Below, piece after piece: positions 18,101 through 25,748 of a stretch of DNA of 64,000 bases (positions are counted from its first letter, which is position 1; each line of letters opens with the position of its first letter). Origin of the DNA: Tropicibacter oceani (lineage in GTDB: Bacteria > Pseudomonadota > Alphaproteobacteria > Rhodobacterales > Rhodobacteraceae); assembly GCF_029958925.1 (NCBI RefSeq), contig NZ_CP124616.1, positions 3,100,001 to 3,164,000 on the forward strand, read 5' to 3'. The notes below the pieces were generated by a model. The model did not search any database. It saw nothing but the letters and a program-made list of their open reading frames with translations, and was not told where the DNA came from. Both the position numbers and the translations under genes were made by a program.

Positions 18101-18391
18101 TTCACCCAGCGCGTTGCGCAGGTCGACGTCCCAAAGAATCACCCGCGGCTGGCCCTTGCGGCTGACCTCAAGGCTCATCCGGCCGAAATTGATCCGCAGC
18201 CCCGGCAGGCTTTCGTCGATGCGTTGGACGATCTTGTCGCGCAGCCAGTCGGGCGCCGCCACCGGACGGCCCATCATCGCCAGCCCCCCCAGCGAAAGCG
18301 CGGCCAGCAGCACCAGGAAGACGGCCAGCGCAGTCCAGCGCCTGCGGGTCCGGCGCCGCTGTCTGAAGGGGTCTGTTTTAGGATCCGTCAC
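15101..18391 (-). CDS. AsmA/YhdP-like large envelope protein (DUF3971, AsmA_2)
   Basis: A 1096-aa protein with a basic cytoplasmic N-terminus (QRRRTRRRW), a single transmembrane segment about residues 20-42, and a very long periplasmic part rich in beta-strand repeats. The middle resembles DUF3971, and the C-terminus (NAPAIGALLDAISIVGLL, PSMGISMDGYYDMKSGTMDM, PLSVFTPGMFRDIFR) fits the AsmA_2 domain of YhdP/TamB-type proteins. Such proteins are implicated in lipid transport between membranes; that role is inferred from the family. A Gly/Ser-rich linker lies near residues 830-850. Confidence 0.85.
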   Translation of the reverse strand: MTDPKTDPFRQRRRTRRRWTALAVFLVLLAALSLGGLAMMGRPVAAPDWLRDKIVQRIDESLPGLRINFGRMSLEVSRKGQPRVILWDVDLRNALGEQIAALSDIEAGFSPAAMLRGEMVLQSAQVSGAFVTLQRDAQGRFGLALGDVFSAGTRTPDLPQIITEIDQIIADPRLADLDLFEADALTIRYEDIRAHRGWTADGGRIRLARQDGKLAISGDLALLAGGDSVATIEMNAESVVGSARLDFGLKLNDLWSRDIATQTPALAWLEVLEAPISGALRSSVAEDGSLGPLNATLQIGAGVLRANRNLKPIPFDGARTYLTYLPDRAQLRFDEISVQSELLAVSAEGKATLENWQDGWPSALTAQFSLPQVTLAQGALLDRALEVKGAQTAFKLTFNPFQLSLGNLRLTDPEFPLRATGELAAYSDGWDVALDARIAETTPEQVLSFWPQTRGTKTRDWLTANVKEGRVHDAVYALRLHPGQEKPSHFLDLRFDDARLTYNPKLPELTGGSGRLTLYDKRLGIHVDKGFSDPGQGGAIDLAGSQFVIPDMSIKPAPAIIRIKAGSSLTAALSYIDNDTWRVLRKAGRSADMATGRAEVSGEITLPLAKGIKLPDIDLNLKGVLRDVKSDSLIPGRSLAADRLDMTLDNDAVAISGPVTLSGVPATGQWRQPLGGGAGRVTAQVTMTPETLKAVGVTLPAGMISGKGIGNLDLTLEKGSAPGFTLTSTLAGLGLAIPQLGWQLPQGATGNFQIAGTLGKPIRIDGMSLSGAGLSANGTLALADNGQFEALRLSRLSLGDWLDVTATLRGRGRGVAPGIEVSAGRVDLRSAPFGAGGGGTGSGGAPSGGGGPLSLTLDRLQVTDSIWLSWFRGDFDLARGLEGRFDGQLGGSAQVRGQVIPQSGRSAFRVRGEDAGDILKAAGILKTVQNGTFRLDLGPVRGTSGSYDGHLTIEGPRLRNAPAIGALLDAISIVGLLDQANGPGIFFSEVEARFRLTPSTVVLTQSSAVGPSMGISMDGYYDMKSGTMDMQGVVSPIYILNGIGRLISRKGEGLIGFNFNLRGPVTGPRVSVNPLSVFTPGMFRDIFRRPPPEVAQ

Positions 18392-18488
18392 TGGAACACC
18401 GGCCTCGGGGGGTTATCTGAGGGCTTTGACCTTGCGCTTTACCGTGGTCTTGCCCAAGACCATAGCGCAGCCCACGAAGGAGATACAT

Positions 18489-18938
18489 ATGTCAGACATG
18501 GCCCCCGATTTCACCCTGCCGTCGACCGCAGGCGACATTTCGCTTGCGGCGCTCAAGGGCAGCAAGGTGGTTCTGTTCTTCTATCCGCGCGACGATACCA
18601 GCGGCTGCACCCGGGAAAACGAGGATTTCACCGCCCTGAAGGCGGACTTTGAAGCCGCCGGTACGCAGGTCTTTGGGGTGTCGAAGGACAGCCTGGCCAG
18701 CCACGAGAAGTTCATGGCCAAGAAGGCGCTTGGCGTGCCGTTGATTTCCGACGAGGCGGGCGATCTGTGCGAACGGATGGGCGTCTGGAAGGAAAAGAAG
18801 ATGTACGGCAAGACCTTCATGGGGATCGAGCGCAGCACCTTTCTGATCGACGCCGAGGGCCGCATCGCGCGCGCCTGGCACAAGGTCAAGGTGCCCGGCC
18901 ATGCGCAGGAGGTGCTGGAGGCGGCGCAGGCGCTGTAA
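18489..18938 (+). CDS. bcp: thioredoxin-dependent peroxiredoxin, Bcp/PrxQ type
   Basis: The 149-aa protein reduces peroxides. The peroxidatic cysteine is C40 in PRDDTSGCTREN. The usual PrxQ resolving cysteine five residues later is missing (Glu45), and the only other cysteine is C94, so it is either a 1-Cys enzyme or resolves through C94. A strong ribosome binding site AAGGAGA lies 7 bases before ATG 18489. It is divergent from the AsmA-like gene. Confidence 0.93.
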   Translation: MSDMAPDFTLPSTAGDISLAALKGSKVVLFFYPRDDTSGCTRENEDFTALKADFEAAGTQVFGVSKDSLASHEKFMAKKALGVPLISDEAGDLCERMGVWKEKKMYGKTFMGIERSTFLIDAEGRIARAWHKVKVPGHAQEVLEAAQAL

Positions 18939-18954
18939 GGTGTCGACGGGGGCT

Positions 18955-19012
18955 GGGGGCTTTGCCCCCGTCGCTGCGCGACTCCCCCAGGATATTTTTG
19001 GCAAGAGGAAAC
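18955..19012 (-). repeat. dispersed intergenic repeat, copy C
   Basis: On the reverse strand it reads GTTTCCTCTTGCCAAAAATA, TCCTGGGGGA, a small stem GTCGC-GCA-GCGAC, then GGGGGC-AAA-GCCCCC. In the sense direction of bcp it follows the stop codon as hairpin, second stem, then ATATTTTT, so it may terminate bcp. Confidence 0.85.
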
Positions 19013-19022
19013 AGGGGGCGGG

Positions 19023-19832
19023 ATGCTGACGCTGAGCGAGATGGCGGTGGATGTGTTGACCACGGCGGACGGGCGCGAGAAGACCGCGAAATCGCGGGCC
19101 TATGCGGCGCAGTGGTTCGCGGCGCGGGCTGCGGGAGCGCCGTTGCCGGTGGGGCGCGCCGCGCCGCCGCTGCGCCCTTCCCGCCCTGACAGGCCCGAGC
19201 TTCTGGACCCGCGCGAGGTGCCAAAGCGCAAGCCGGGCAGCCCGCAGGGGCGCATCGCGCTGCTGCATGCGGTGGCCCATATCGAGCTGAACGCGGTCGA
19301 TCTGCACTGGGACATCATTCCCCGCTTTTCCCATGTCGATATGCCGATCGGCTACTATGACGACTGGGTCAAGGCGGCGGACGAGGAATCAAAACACTTC
19401 AACCTGATGTGTGATTGCCTGGAGGAGCTGGGCAGCTTCTATGGTGCGCTGCCCGCCCATGCGGGTATGTGGCGCGCCGCCGAGGACACGGTGGACGACC
19501 TGCAAGGGCGGCTTGCGGTGGTTCCGATGGTTCTGGAGGCGCGCGGGCTGGATGTGACCCCCGGGATGATCGAGATTTTCCGCAAGGGCGGCGTGCCCAG
19601 TGCCGTCGCGGCGCTGGAGACGATCTATGCCGAAGAGGTCGGGCATGTGGCCTATGGGTCGAAATGGTTCCACTTTTTGTGCGGCCGGCACAACCAGGAC
19701 CCAATTGTTGTGTTTCACGCACTGGTGCGGAAATATTTTCACGGCCCCTTGAAACCTCCGTTCAACGAGGAAAAGCGCGCCGAGGCGGGGCTGCCGCCGG
19801 ACTTTTACTGGCCACTTGCGGATAAGTTGTAA
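19023..19832 (+). CDS. DUF455-family ferritin-like protein
   Basis: The 269-aa protein belongs to COG2833 (DUF455). Ferritin-like metal ligands are visible as paired Glu and His motifs: AHIELNAVDLHWDII, DEESKHFNLMCDCLEELG and IYAEEVGHVAYGSKWF. The natural substrate is unknown; some relatives are linked to tRNA hydroxylation-type di-iron chemistry, but I cannot infer that here. It follows bcp across repeat copy C and has its own GC-rich hairpin downstream. Confidence 0.87.
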   Translation: MLTLSEMAVDVLTTADGREKTAKSRAYAAQWFAARAAGAPLPVGRAAPPLRPSRPDRPELLDPREVPKRKPGSPQGRIALLHAVAHIELNAVDLHWDIIPRFSHVDMPIGYYDDWVKAADEESKHFNLMCDCLEELGSFYGALPAHAGMWRAAEDTVDDLQGRLAVVPMVLEARGLDVTPGMIEIFRKGGVPSAVAALETIYAEEVGHVAYGSKWFHFLCGRHNQDPIVVFHALVRKYFHGPLKPPFNEEKRAEAGLPPDFYWPLADKL

Positions 19833-19863
19833 GGATCAACTGGAACGGTGAACCCTTTAATAT

Positions 19864-19898
19864 CGGCGGTTTTTTGCCATTTGGGCAACAGACCGCCG
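19864..19898 (+). terminator. nested hairpin after the DUF455 gene
   Basis: The outer arms CGGCGGT (19864-19870) and ACCGCCG (19892-19898) enclose an inner stem TTGCC/GGCAA. It lies 31 bases after the DUF455 stop and before the M23 peptidase gene, where transcription probably ends. The T-run is inside the structure, not after it. Confidence 0.5.
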
Positions 19899-20024
19899 CC
19901 CGCCCCGAATCAACTGGCCAAATTACTTGCGAAAAAGTGAATGGCTGGCTAAGCCCGTCCGGGTGGGATCACGGCTGGGGAGCCGGGAGCCGACATTGGG
20001 ACGGGTCACAAGAGGGACGGTCAG

Positions 20025-21338
20025 GTGAGAACACGTCTGGCAATCAAGACACACGCGTTGATCGAACGCTTCTTTCCGGAACGCCGGTTGTTTCTGCGAT
20101 CCGAGACGGACACGCGTTTCATCCGCCTCAAGCCCGAGACTCAGGCCATTGCCTTTGCAGGATCGGCGCTGGTGGTTTCCTGGACGATCGTCGCGACGGC
20201 CATCCTTTTGATGGACTCGATCGGTGCAGGTAACTTCCGCGAACAGGCAAAGCGCGAACAGATCACCTATCAGCAGCGTCTGAATGCCCTGTCGAGCGAG
20301 CGCGATGGCCGCGCCAGCGAAGCGCTGGCCGCGCAGGAACGGTTCAATGCGGCGCTGAAACAGATTTCCATCATGCAGTCCGAACTGCTGGAAAGCGAAA
20401 CCCGCCGCCGCGAACTGGCGACCGGGATCGACGTCATCCAGGCGACGCTGCGTGACACCATGAAGGACCGCGAAAGCATTTCTGACCGGCTGGCAGCGAT
20501 CGAGTCGCAGCTGGAAGGCAATGGAACCGCCCTTGCCGCGGCCTCGGGTCAGGGTGATGGCACCATGGATTTCCTGGCCGATGCGCTGGCCCGCACCGCC
20601 GAAGAGCGTGACAAGGTCGTGGCCGATGCCCAGGCCGCGCTGGTGCGCGCCGCCGAAATGCAGGCCGAAATCGAAGCGATGGAAGACAAGAACGACCGCA
20701 TCTTCCGCCAGCTCGAAGAGGCGATGACCGTGTCGGTCAAGCCGCTGGACAAGATGTTCCAGGCCGCCGGCATGAACCCCGACAGCATCATCAGCCAGGT
20801 CCGCAAGGGCTATTCCGGCCAGGGCGGCCCGCTGACCCCGCTGTCCTTTTCCACCCGCGGCGAAGAACCCAGCGCCGATACCAAGCGCGCCAACCGCATC
20901 CTGGGCGAAATGGACCGGCTGAACCTGTACCGGATCGCCGCGCAAAAGGCGCCCTTTGCCAGCCCGCTCAAGGATGCGTTCCGCTTTACCTCGGGCTTTG
21001 GCTATCGCTGGGGCCGCCTGCATGCCGGCACCGATTTCGCCGCGCCGCATGGCACACCGATCTATTCCACCGCCGATGGCGTTGTCACCCACGCGGGTTG
21101 GTCCTCGGGGTATGGCCGCCTGGTCAAGATCCAGCACGAGTTCGGAATCGAGACCCGCTATGCCCACATGTCGAAAATTCGCGTGAAGGTTGGCCAAAGG
21201 GTCTCGCGCGGACAGCGTGTTGGTGATATGGGGAACACTGGACGGTCGACCGGGACCCATCTTCACTATGAGGTCCGCGTCGGCGGCAAACCCGTTAATC
21301 CGATGATCTACATCAAGGCTGCGAACGATGTTTTCTAA
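20025..21338 (+). CDS. M23 (LytM-type) peptidoglycan endopeptidase with coiled coil (DUF5930)
   Basis: The 437-aa protein has a cytoplasmic N-terminus, one transmembrane segment about residues 45-66, a long coiled coil (about 75-235) and a C-terminal LytM domain with the zinc ligands in GRLHAGTDFAAPHG and HLHYEVRVGG, all present. It probably cleaves peptide cross-links in the periplasm. Its end overlaps the start of the bactofilin gene by 11 bases. M23 peptidase plus bactofilin pairs are known to shape cell-wall growth. Confidence 0.92.
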   Translation: MRTRLAIKTHALIERFFPERRLFLRSETDTRFIRLKPETQAIAFAGSALVVSWTIVATAILLMDSIGAGNFREQAKREQITYQQRLNALSSERDGRASEALAAQERFNAALKQISIMQSELLESETRRRELATGIDVIQATLRDTMKDRESISDRLAAIESQLEGNGTALAAASGQGDGTMDFLADALARTAEERDKVVADAQAALVRAAEMQAEIEAMEDKNDRIFRQLEEAMTVSVKPLDKMFQAAGMNPDSIISQVRKGYSGQGGPLTPLSFSTRGEEPSADTKRANRILGEMDRLNLYRIAAQKAPFASPLKDAFRFTSGFGYRWGRLHAGTDFAAPHGTPIYSTADGVVTHAGWSSGYGRLVKIQHEFGIETRYAHMSKIRVKVGQRVSRGQRVGDMGNTGRSTGTHLHYEVRVGGKPVNPMIYIKAANDVF

Positions 21339-21870
21339 AAGCAAAATCAATGAACCCGGCTCCAAGGCCGACGACAACACCGCTGCAAAGCCCGCAGCCC
21401 CGGCGGATGCCCCTCGCGCCCCTGCGGCTGGCGATTTCAGCAAGCCGGCGACGCCCAAGGCGAAACCGCCTGCATCGGTGCTGTCGAACGATCTGCACAT
21501 CACGGGCAACATCCGCACCACCGGTGACATCCAGGTCGAAGGCACGGTCGAGGGCGACATTCGCGCCCACCTGCTGACCATCGGCGAAAGCGCCACCATC
21601 AAGGGCGAGGTGATCGCCGATGATGTGGTCGTGAACGGCCGTATCGTGGGCCGCGTTCGCGGGCTCAAGGTGCGCCTGACCGCCACCGCGCGCGTCGAGG
21701 GTGACATCATCCACAAGACCATCGCCATCGAATCCGGCGCCCATTTCGAAGGCTCGGTGCAGCGTCAGGACGATCCGCTGTCCGGTGGCAAGGCTGCCGC
21801 TGGCGCGGTGCCGCGTCCGGCAGCACCCGCGCAGCCTCAACCGCAGCAGGCCCCCAAGCCCGCGCAGTAA
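21328..21870 (+). CDS. bactofilin
   Basis: The 180-aa cytoskeletal protein has disordered Ala/Pro-rich ends (residues 1-50 and 145-180) around a repetitive beta-helix core (LHITGNIRTTGDIQVEGTVE, TIKGEVIADDVVVNGRIVG), the hallmark of bactofilins, which self-assemble into filaments without nucleotide. The start overlaps the M23 peptidase gene, which gives translational coupling and suggests the filament positions that hydrolase. A good terminator follows. Confidence 0.93.
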   Translation: MFSKSKINEPGSKADDNTAAKPAAPADAPRAPAAGDFSKPATPKAKPPASVLSNDLHITGNIRTTGDIQVEGTVEGDIRAHLLTIGESATIKGEVIADDVVVNGRIVGRVRGLKVRLTATARVEGDIIHKTIAIESGAHFEGSVQRQDDPLSGGKAAAGAVPRPAAPAQPQPQQAPKPAQ

Positions 21871-21896
21871 GGCCCGGCCTGTTTCGGAACTCTTTG

Positions 21897-21925
21897 AAAA
21901 GCCGCCTTTCGGGGCGGCTTTTCTT
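21897..21925 (+). terminator. intrinsic terminator of the M23-bactofilin operon
   Basis: The arms AAAAGCCGCC and GGCGGCTTTT flank TTTCGG and are followed by CTT. It starts 27 bases after the bactofilin stop. Confidence 0.85.
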
Positions 21926-22074
21926 ATGGCCGCGGCGCGTCAGATGGCTGATCGGTCGCCCGCAGCGCCCTGCCCCTGCCCCTGTCTCTGCGCGCCGCGC
22001 CGGTGGCGCCGCTTTCGTTCCCGGGCAAAGCTGGTACTCTGCCCGCGTTCGCACCCGACCAAGGCCAGCCCGAC

Positions 22075-23823
22075 ATGGACCCGCTTTCGCCTGACCAAGC
22101 CTTGCACGCCGCCTTTGCCCGGGGCGCGCTGGACAGGTATTTCGACATTCTTCGCGATGCCCCGCGCATCGGCAATGTCGTGCAGGCCACCCGCGCCTGC
22201 CTGCGCTCGGACGATCCGGCCGGGAATTTCCGGCTGATCGTTGATCGCCTTGAGCCCGCCCAGACCGACGATCCCGAATTCGAAACGCTTTTGATGCTGC
22301 ACTGGGACAGGGCCCCCGATTGGTTGCGCGCCTCAGAGGACAAGATCTGCCGCATTCTGGACAATCCCCGGACCAAGCGCTGCCTCGCGATCAACGCCCG
22401 GCGCTTTCACCCTGGCGAGTCGCCCTTTGGCCGCGACGTTGCGCGCAGGCTGCCCGCACTGCGCGACAGGCTGTCCCCCGCTGGCCTGCTAAGCGCCGCG
22501 CTGTTTTGTCCCGAACCGATGGCGCAGTGGATCGCGCCCTTGGCCGATGCGCTTTTGACCACTGACTTCAATGACTTCACCGAGTTTCTTGGCCTGATCG
22601 CCCTGCCCGGCCAGGACGCGCTGCAGGCGCTGTTGTTTGACCATCTCGCTGAATTTCCGGGGCGGCTGGACGGCAGCGGTGACAAGGGATTGCACCTGTT
22701 GATCGGCTTCTGGTCCTTTGGCATCACACTTCCCGATGCCGCGCAGGCCGGGTTGCGGCGCGACGCCCAGGCCAGCCCGGCGCTGCAGGATTCGCCATTC
22801 TGGCAAAACCGTTTTGCCCCGGCCCTGCGTCTGCTGGACAGGCATGTCGCCTGCCCGCCATTGCCCGCCGGTACAGCGCCGCCAAGGATCTTTGTCGCGG
22901 TGATCGGGCAGTTGCGCGGCCATGCGCAGACCCTTGCGGGATTTCACGCCTTTCTGGGCCAGCTGCCCGATCCCATCGTCATCGTCGACAGCTGGACAAG
23001 CACGGGCACCAAACTGCCCACCACCATCGACACCGTCGAGCGCGCCTTTCGCGGCGCGCTGGCCGACCGCCTGCGCCGCCACCTTGCCAGCGCCGCACTG
23101 ACCGCCGACACCTTTGCCACGCGCCTGCCCAATCTGTGCCGGTTCATCCAGTCGCAAGGCCGCGCCGATGCTGCTGCCGTGCAGGCCGCCTATGGCGCCG
23201 CCAGCATCGTTCTCGAGGACGATACCCCGGACGACATCGCATCACTGCCGAACCCCGCCAAACAGCTGCGGCGCTTTCAAAGCGCCTTGCGGCAGATCCG
23301 GGGCTTTGACCCGCGCCCCGATGATCTGGTGGTGCGGGTGCGGCCGGACATGACACTGGACGCCGAGTCCGTGCCCGAACTGCCACTGGGGGAAATGATC
23401 GACAGGGTGCAGCGCAGCGGCTGCCTGTTCACCGGCAAGGCCAGCGATACGGCGGCGCGCTGTGTCACCTGGGCCAAAGGCCCCGCCGTCGACGACAATT
23501 TCGCCCTTGGCCGCTATCACGAGATGCAAAGCTATCTGGGGGTACTGGACTGGGCCGAGGGCGATGACGACGCGCAGACCCTGGCCACCCCAGCCGAAGC
23601 GCATGCCACGCTGGGCTGGCGGCTGTTCACCCAAGGCATCCGCCTGGAAAACGCCGGCTACCGGGGGCACTTTGTCTCTGAAGTTTTCGGCGGCTCCGAA
23701 GGCCTGATCGCGGCCCTGCGGCTGGATCTGGCACAGGCCGCGGACAGCCCACAGGGCGCCGCATTGATCGCCGACCTGATCGCCGCCGCCGAGGGCGATC
23801 TGCACGCCGCGCCCCCCGCCTGA
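22075..23823 (+). CDS. 582-aa protein of unknown function, possibly glycosyltransferase-like
   Basis: From ATG 22075 (MDPLSPDQALHAAF) the product is 582 aa; a GTG at 22003 would add 24 residues of low-complexity sequence. The first 270 residues look helical. The second half has an alpha/beta pattern: IFVAVIGQLRGHAQTLAGFH, DPIVIVDSWTSTG, and DDLVVRVRPDMTLD followed by VDDNFALGRYHEM. The GQLRG and VRPD patterns recall bacterial glycan-transfer proteins of the WavE or exostosin-like type, but this is a weak resemblance. No signal peptide is seen. Confidence 0.6.
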   Translation: MDPLSPDQALHAAFARGALDRYFDILRDAPRIGNVVQATRACLRSDDPAGNFRLIVDRLEPAQTDDPEFETLLMLHWDRAPDWLRASEDKICRILDNPRTKRCLAINARRFHPGESPFGRDVARRLPALRDRLSPAGLLSAALFCPEPMAQWIAPLADALLTTDFNDFTEFLGLIALPGQDALQALLFDHLAEFPGRLDGSGDKGLHLLIGFWSFGITLPDAAQAGLRRDAQASPALQDSPFWQNRFAPALRLLDRHVACPPLPAGTAPPRIFVAVIGQLRGHAQTLAGFHAFLGQLPDPIVIVDSWTSTGTKLPTTIDTVERAFRGALADRLRRHLASAALTADTFATRLPNLCRFIQSQGRADAAAVQAAYGAASIVLEDDTPDDIASLPNPAKQLRRFQSALRQIRGFDPRPDDLVVRVRPDMTLDAESVPELPLGEMIDRVQRSGCLFTGKASDTAARCVTWAKGPAVDDNFALGRYHEMQSYLGVLDWAEGDDDAQTLATPAEAHATLGWRLFTQGIRLENAGYRGHFVSEVFGGSEGLIAALRLDLAQAADSPQGAALIADLIAAAEGDLHAAPPA

Positions 23824-23911
23824 AACCTCCCTGCGCCGAACGAGCTGCCGGTCAAAACCGGCCAGGCCTTGCGAATTGCCGCCCAGGCCGCTGAAGGGTC
23901 TTGCCATGTCC

Positions 23912-23929
23912 GTTACGTTATAACATAAC
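23912..23929. promoter_or_regulatory. Zur box upstream of the zinc-uptake operon
   Basis: GTTACGTTATAACATAAC is an 18-bp dyad with one mismatch around the core GTTATAAC. It matches the alphaproteobacterial Zur operator (ATGTTATAACAT core). A second dyad follows at 23937. A plausible -10 (CATAAC, 23924-23929) preceded 17 bases by TTGCCA (23901) would be covered by bound Zur. Confidence 0.85.
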
Positions 23930-23936
23930 GACTCCA

Positions 23937-23951
23937 TGTTATAGAGTAACA
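23937..23951. promoter_or_regulatory. second Zur-like dyad
   Basis: TGTTATAGAGTAACA has perfect TGTTA/TAACA arms around TAGAG. Its centre is about 23-24 bases from the centre of the first Zur box, as expected for two Zur dimers on one promoter. Confidence 0.65.
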
Positions 23952-23976
23952 CTCGCGTACGGAATCAGGAGACCGG

Positions 23977-24177
23977 ATGAGCGAAAGGCGTACCCCCCAG
24001 ACGGCTTTGCCGCGACATTGCCAAGGGGCTGGGTTGCGCAGCGCCAAGAGCGTTGCAGACCGCACAATCACCCACACCGCCCGGCGCATTCCGCGTCCGA
24101 GACCTGAAAACGCGCCACGGAGCAAAGGACATGAAACGCAACCTGGCATCCACCCTGCGCCGCCGCCGCCGGTCTGA
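23977..24177 (+). CDS. possible 66-aa leader ORF after the Zur boxes
   Basis: ATG 23977 is preceded by a strong CAGGAGA ribosome binding site and is the first start codon after the Zur-box promoter. The peptide (MSERRTPQTALPRHCQ...) is basic and proline-rich, has no recognised domain, and overlaps the start of the DUF6525 gene in another frame. It may be a leader peptide, the remnant of a longer gene, or chance. Confidence 0.22.
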   Translation: MSERRTPQTALPRHCQGAGLRSAKSVADRTITHTARRIPRPRPENAPRSKGHETQPGIHPAPPPPV

Positions 24178-24403
24178 CCCGATGCGCACCTATGACACCC
24201 TGCCGCGCCCGCTGCGGGCGTGGATCGCGCAGGCCGCGCTGCCCTGGTCGCCCGCCTCGTGCCTGCGCATCTGGCGCAAGGCCCGGGCCCAGGGCGCGGC
24301 GCCCGAAACCATCCTGGACCGGCTGGACCGGGCCGAGCAAAAGGCGCTTTCCCGCGACCGGCTGGCGCCTGGCGCGCTGGACGCCGCCCGGGCGTTGCAT
24401 TGA
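24131..24403 (+). CDS. DUF6525-family small basic protein
   Basis: From ATG 24131 (MKRNLASTLRRRRR) the product is 90 aa. It has an arginine-rich N-terminus, then MRTYDTLPRPLRAWIAQAAL and LPWSPASCLRIWRKARAQGA, the conserved DUF6525 signature of Rhodobacteraceae. The function is unknown. A GGAC motif lies immediately upstream of the start. It is between the Zur boxes and zrgA, 41 bases before zrgA, so it is probably zinc-regulated with it. Confidence 0.75.
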   Translation: MKRNLASTLRRRRRSDPMRTYDTLPRPLRAWIAQAALPWSPASCLRIWRKARAQGAAPETILDRLDRAEQKALSRDRLAPGALDAARALH

Positions 24404-24444
24404 CCCGCATTTGTCTTCATCTATCTGAAACGAAAGGACTCGAC

Positions 24445-25056
24445 ATGAAACCGATCCTGCTGACCCTTGCCGCCGCCACTGTGGCCACCGCCGCCGCCGC
24501 GCAGGACACGCGCGAAATGGACGCGCATGTCCATGGCGTGTCGACCGCCGAAATCGCGTTGGAGCATGGCACCCTGGTTATCAACATCGAGGCCCCCGGC
24601 ATGGATGTCGTCGGGTTCGAATACGCCGCGACTTCGGCGCAGGACAAGGACGCGGTCGAAGCGGCGATCCGCACTCTGCTGACGCCCGAAAACATCCTGA
24701 CCCTGCCGCAGGACGCCGACTGCCGCCTGACCGAGGTGCTGGCGCATCTGCACGGCGCCGACCACAAGGACGACGATCACCCCGAGACCATGGCCGACGA
24801 CGACCACGGGCATGAGGATCACGACGATCATTCAGAGCACGATGACCACGATGAGCACGCCGAAGATGCCCAGCACAGCGCCTTTCACGCCCGCTACATC
24901 TTTGCCTGCGAAACCGAGGACGCCCTGACCAGCATCGGCTTTCCGTTTTTCGAACGCTTTGAAAACGCCCGCGAAATCAGGGCGCAATACGTGACCGAAA
25001 CCGGCGCCGGACAGGCCGGGATCACGCGCGACGCCAGCGAACTGGCGCTGGACTGA
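24445..25056 (+). CDS. zrgA: ZrgA-type zinc-binding periplasmic protein (DUF2796)
   Basis: The 203-aa protein has a Sec signal peptide (residues 1-19, cleavage after AAAA before QDTRE) and a histidine/aspartate-rich loop at residues 101-148 containing 13 histidines, a clear zinc-binding region. The flanking sequence (AHVHGVSTAEIALEHGTLVI, FPFFERFENAREIRAQYV) is the DUF2796 fold. ZrgA was characterised in Vibrio cholerae as part of the ZrgABCDE zinc-uptake system. It lies downstream of a Zur box and two bases before the ABC ATPase gene. Confidence 0.9.
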   Translation: MKPILLTLAAATVATAAAAQDTREMDAHVHGVSTAEIALEHGTLVINIEAPGMDVVGFEYAATSAQDKDAVEAAIRTLLTPENILTLPQDADCRLTEVLAHLHGADHKDDDHPETMADDDHGHEDHDDHSEHDDHDEHAEDAQHSAFHARYIFACETEDALTSIGFPFFERFENAREIRAQYVTETGAGQAGITRDASELALD

Positions 25057-25058
25057 CC

Positions 25059-25748
25059 ATGCAGGACGCGGCACTGACACTGCGCGACGTAGGCTTTCGC
25101 TGGCCGGGGCGGGACGCATTCGGGTTGTCGGTGCCGGATTTTGCCTTGGCGCGGGGCGAAAGCCTGTTGCTGCTGGGCGAAAGCGGGTCGGGAAAATCGA
25201 CGCTGCTTTCGCTGATCTGCGGGATCGTGACCGCCGATCACGGCCAGGTCGCCGTCGGCGGAACCGATCTGGCAAGCCTACGCGCCGGGGCGCGCGACAG
25301 GCTGCGCGCCGAACAGATCGGCGTGATCTTTCAGCAGTTCAACCTGCTGCCCTATGCCAGCGTGTCCGACAACATCCACCTGCCGCTGCGCTTTGCCCCG
25401 GCCCGGCGCAAACGCACCACCCCGGGCGAGGCCGCGGCGCTTTGCGCGGCGCTTGGCCTGCCCGCAGGCATCCTGTCGGCCCGCGCCGGTCGGCTGTCGG
25501 TTGGCCAGCAGCAGCGCGTCGCGGTGGCCCGCGCCCTGATCGGGCAACCGCCGCTGATCGTCGCGGACGAGCCGACCTCGGCGCTGGATGCCGCGACGCA
25601 GGATGGCTTTCTGGGCCTGCTGTTCGAACGGATCGCGGCCAGTGGATCGTCCCTGTTGATGGTCAGTCACGACGAACGGCTGGGCCGGCGCTTTGACCGC
25701 GTTGTGCGGCTGAGCGACATCGTGCAGACACAAAGGACGGCGGCATGA
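25059..25748 (+). CDS. ABC transporter ATP-binding protein (LolD/MacB-type) of the Zrg zinc system
   Basis: A 229-aa ATPase with Walker A GESGSGKST (40-48), Q-loop in FQQFNLLPY, signature LSVGQ (146-150), Walker B PLIVADEPTSALD (165-177) and H-loop VSHDERLG. The type is the LolD/MacB family that works with FtsX-like permeases, not an importer of the ZnuC class. It is the second gene after zrgA and overlaps the permease gene by four bases. Confidence 0.9.
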   Translation: MQDAALTLRDVGFRWPGRDAFGLSVPDFALARGESLLLLGESGSGKSTLLSLICGIVTADHGQVAVGGTDLASLRAGARDRLRAEQIGVIFQQFNLLPYASVSDNIHLPLRFAPARRKRTTPGEAAALCAALGLPAGILSARAGRLSVGQQQRVAVARALIGQPPLIVADEPTSALDAATQDGFLGLLFERIAASGSSLLMVSHDERLGRRFDRVVRLSDIVQTQRTAA

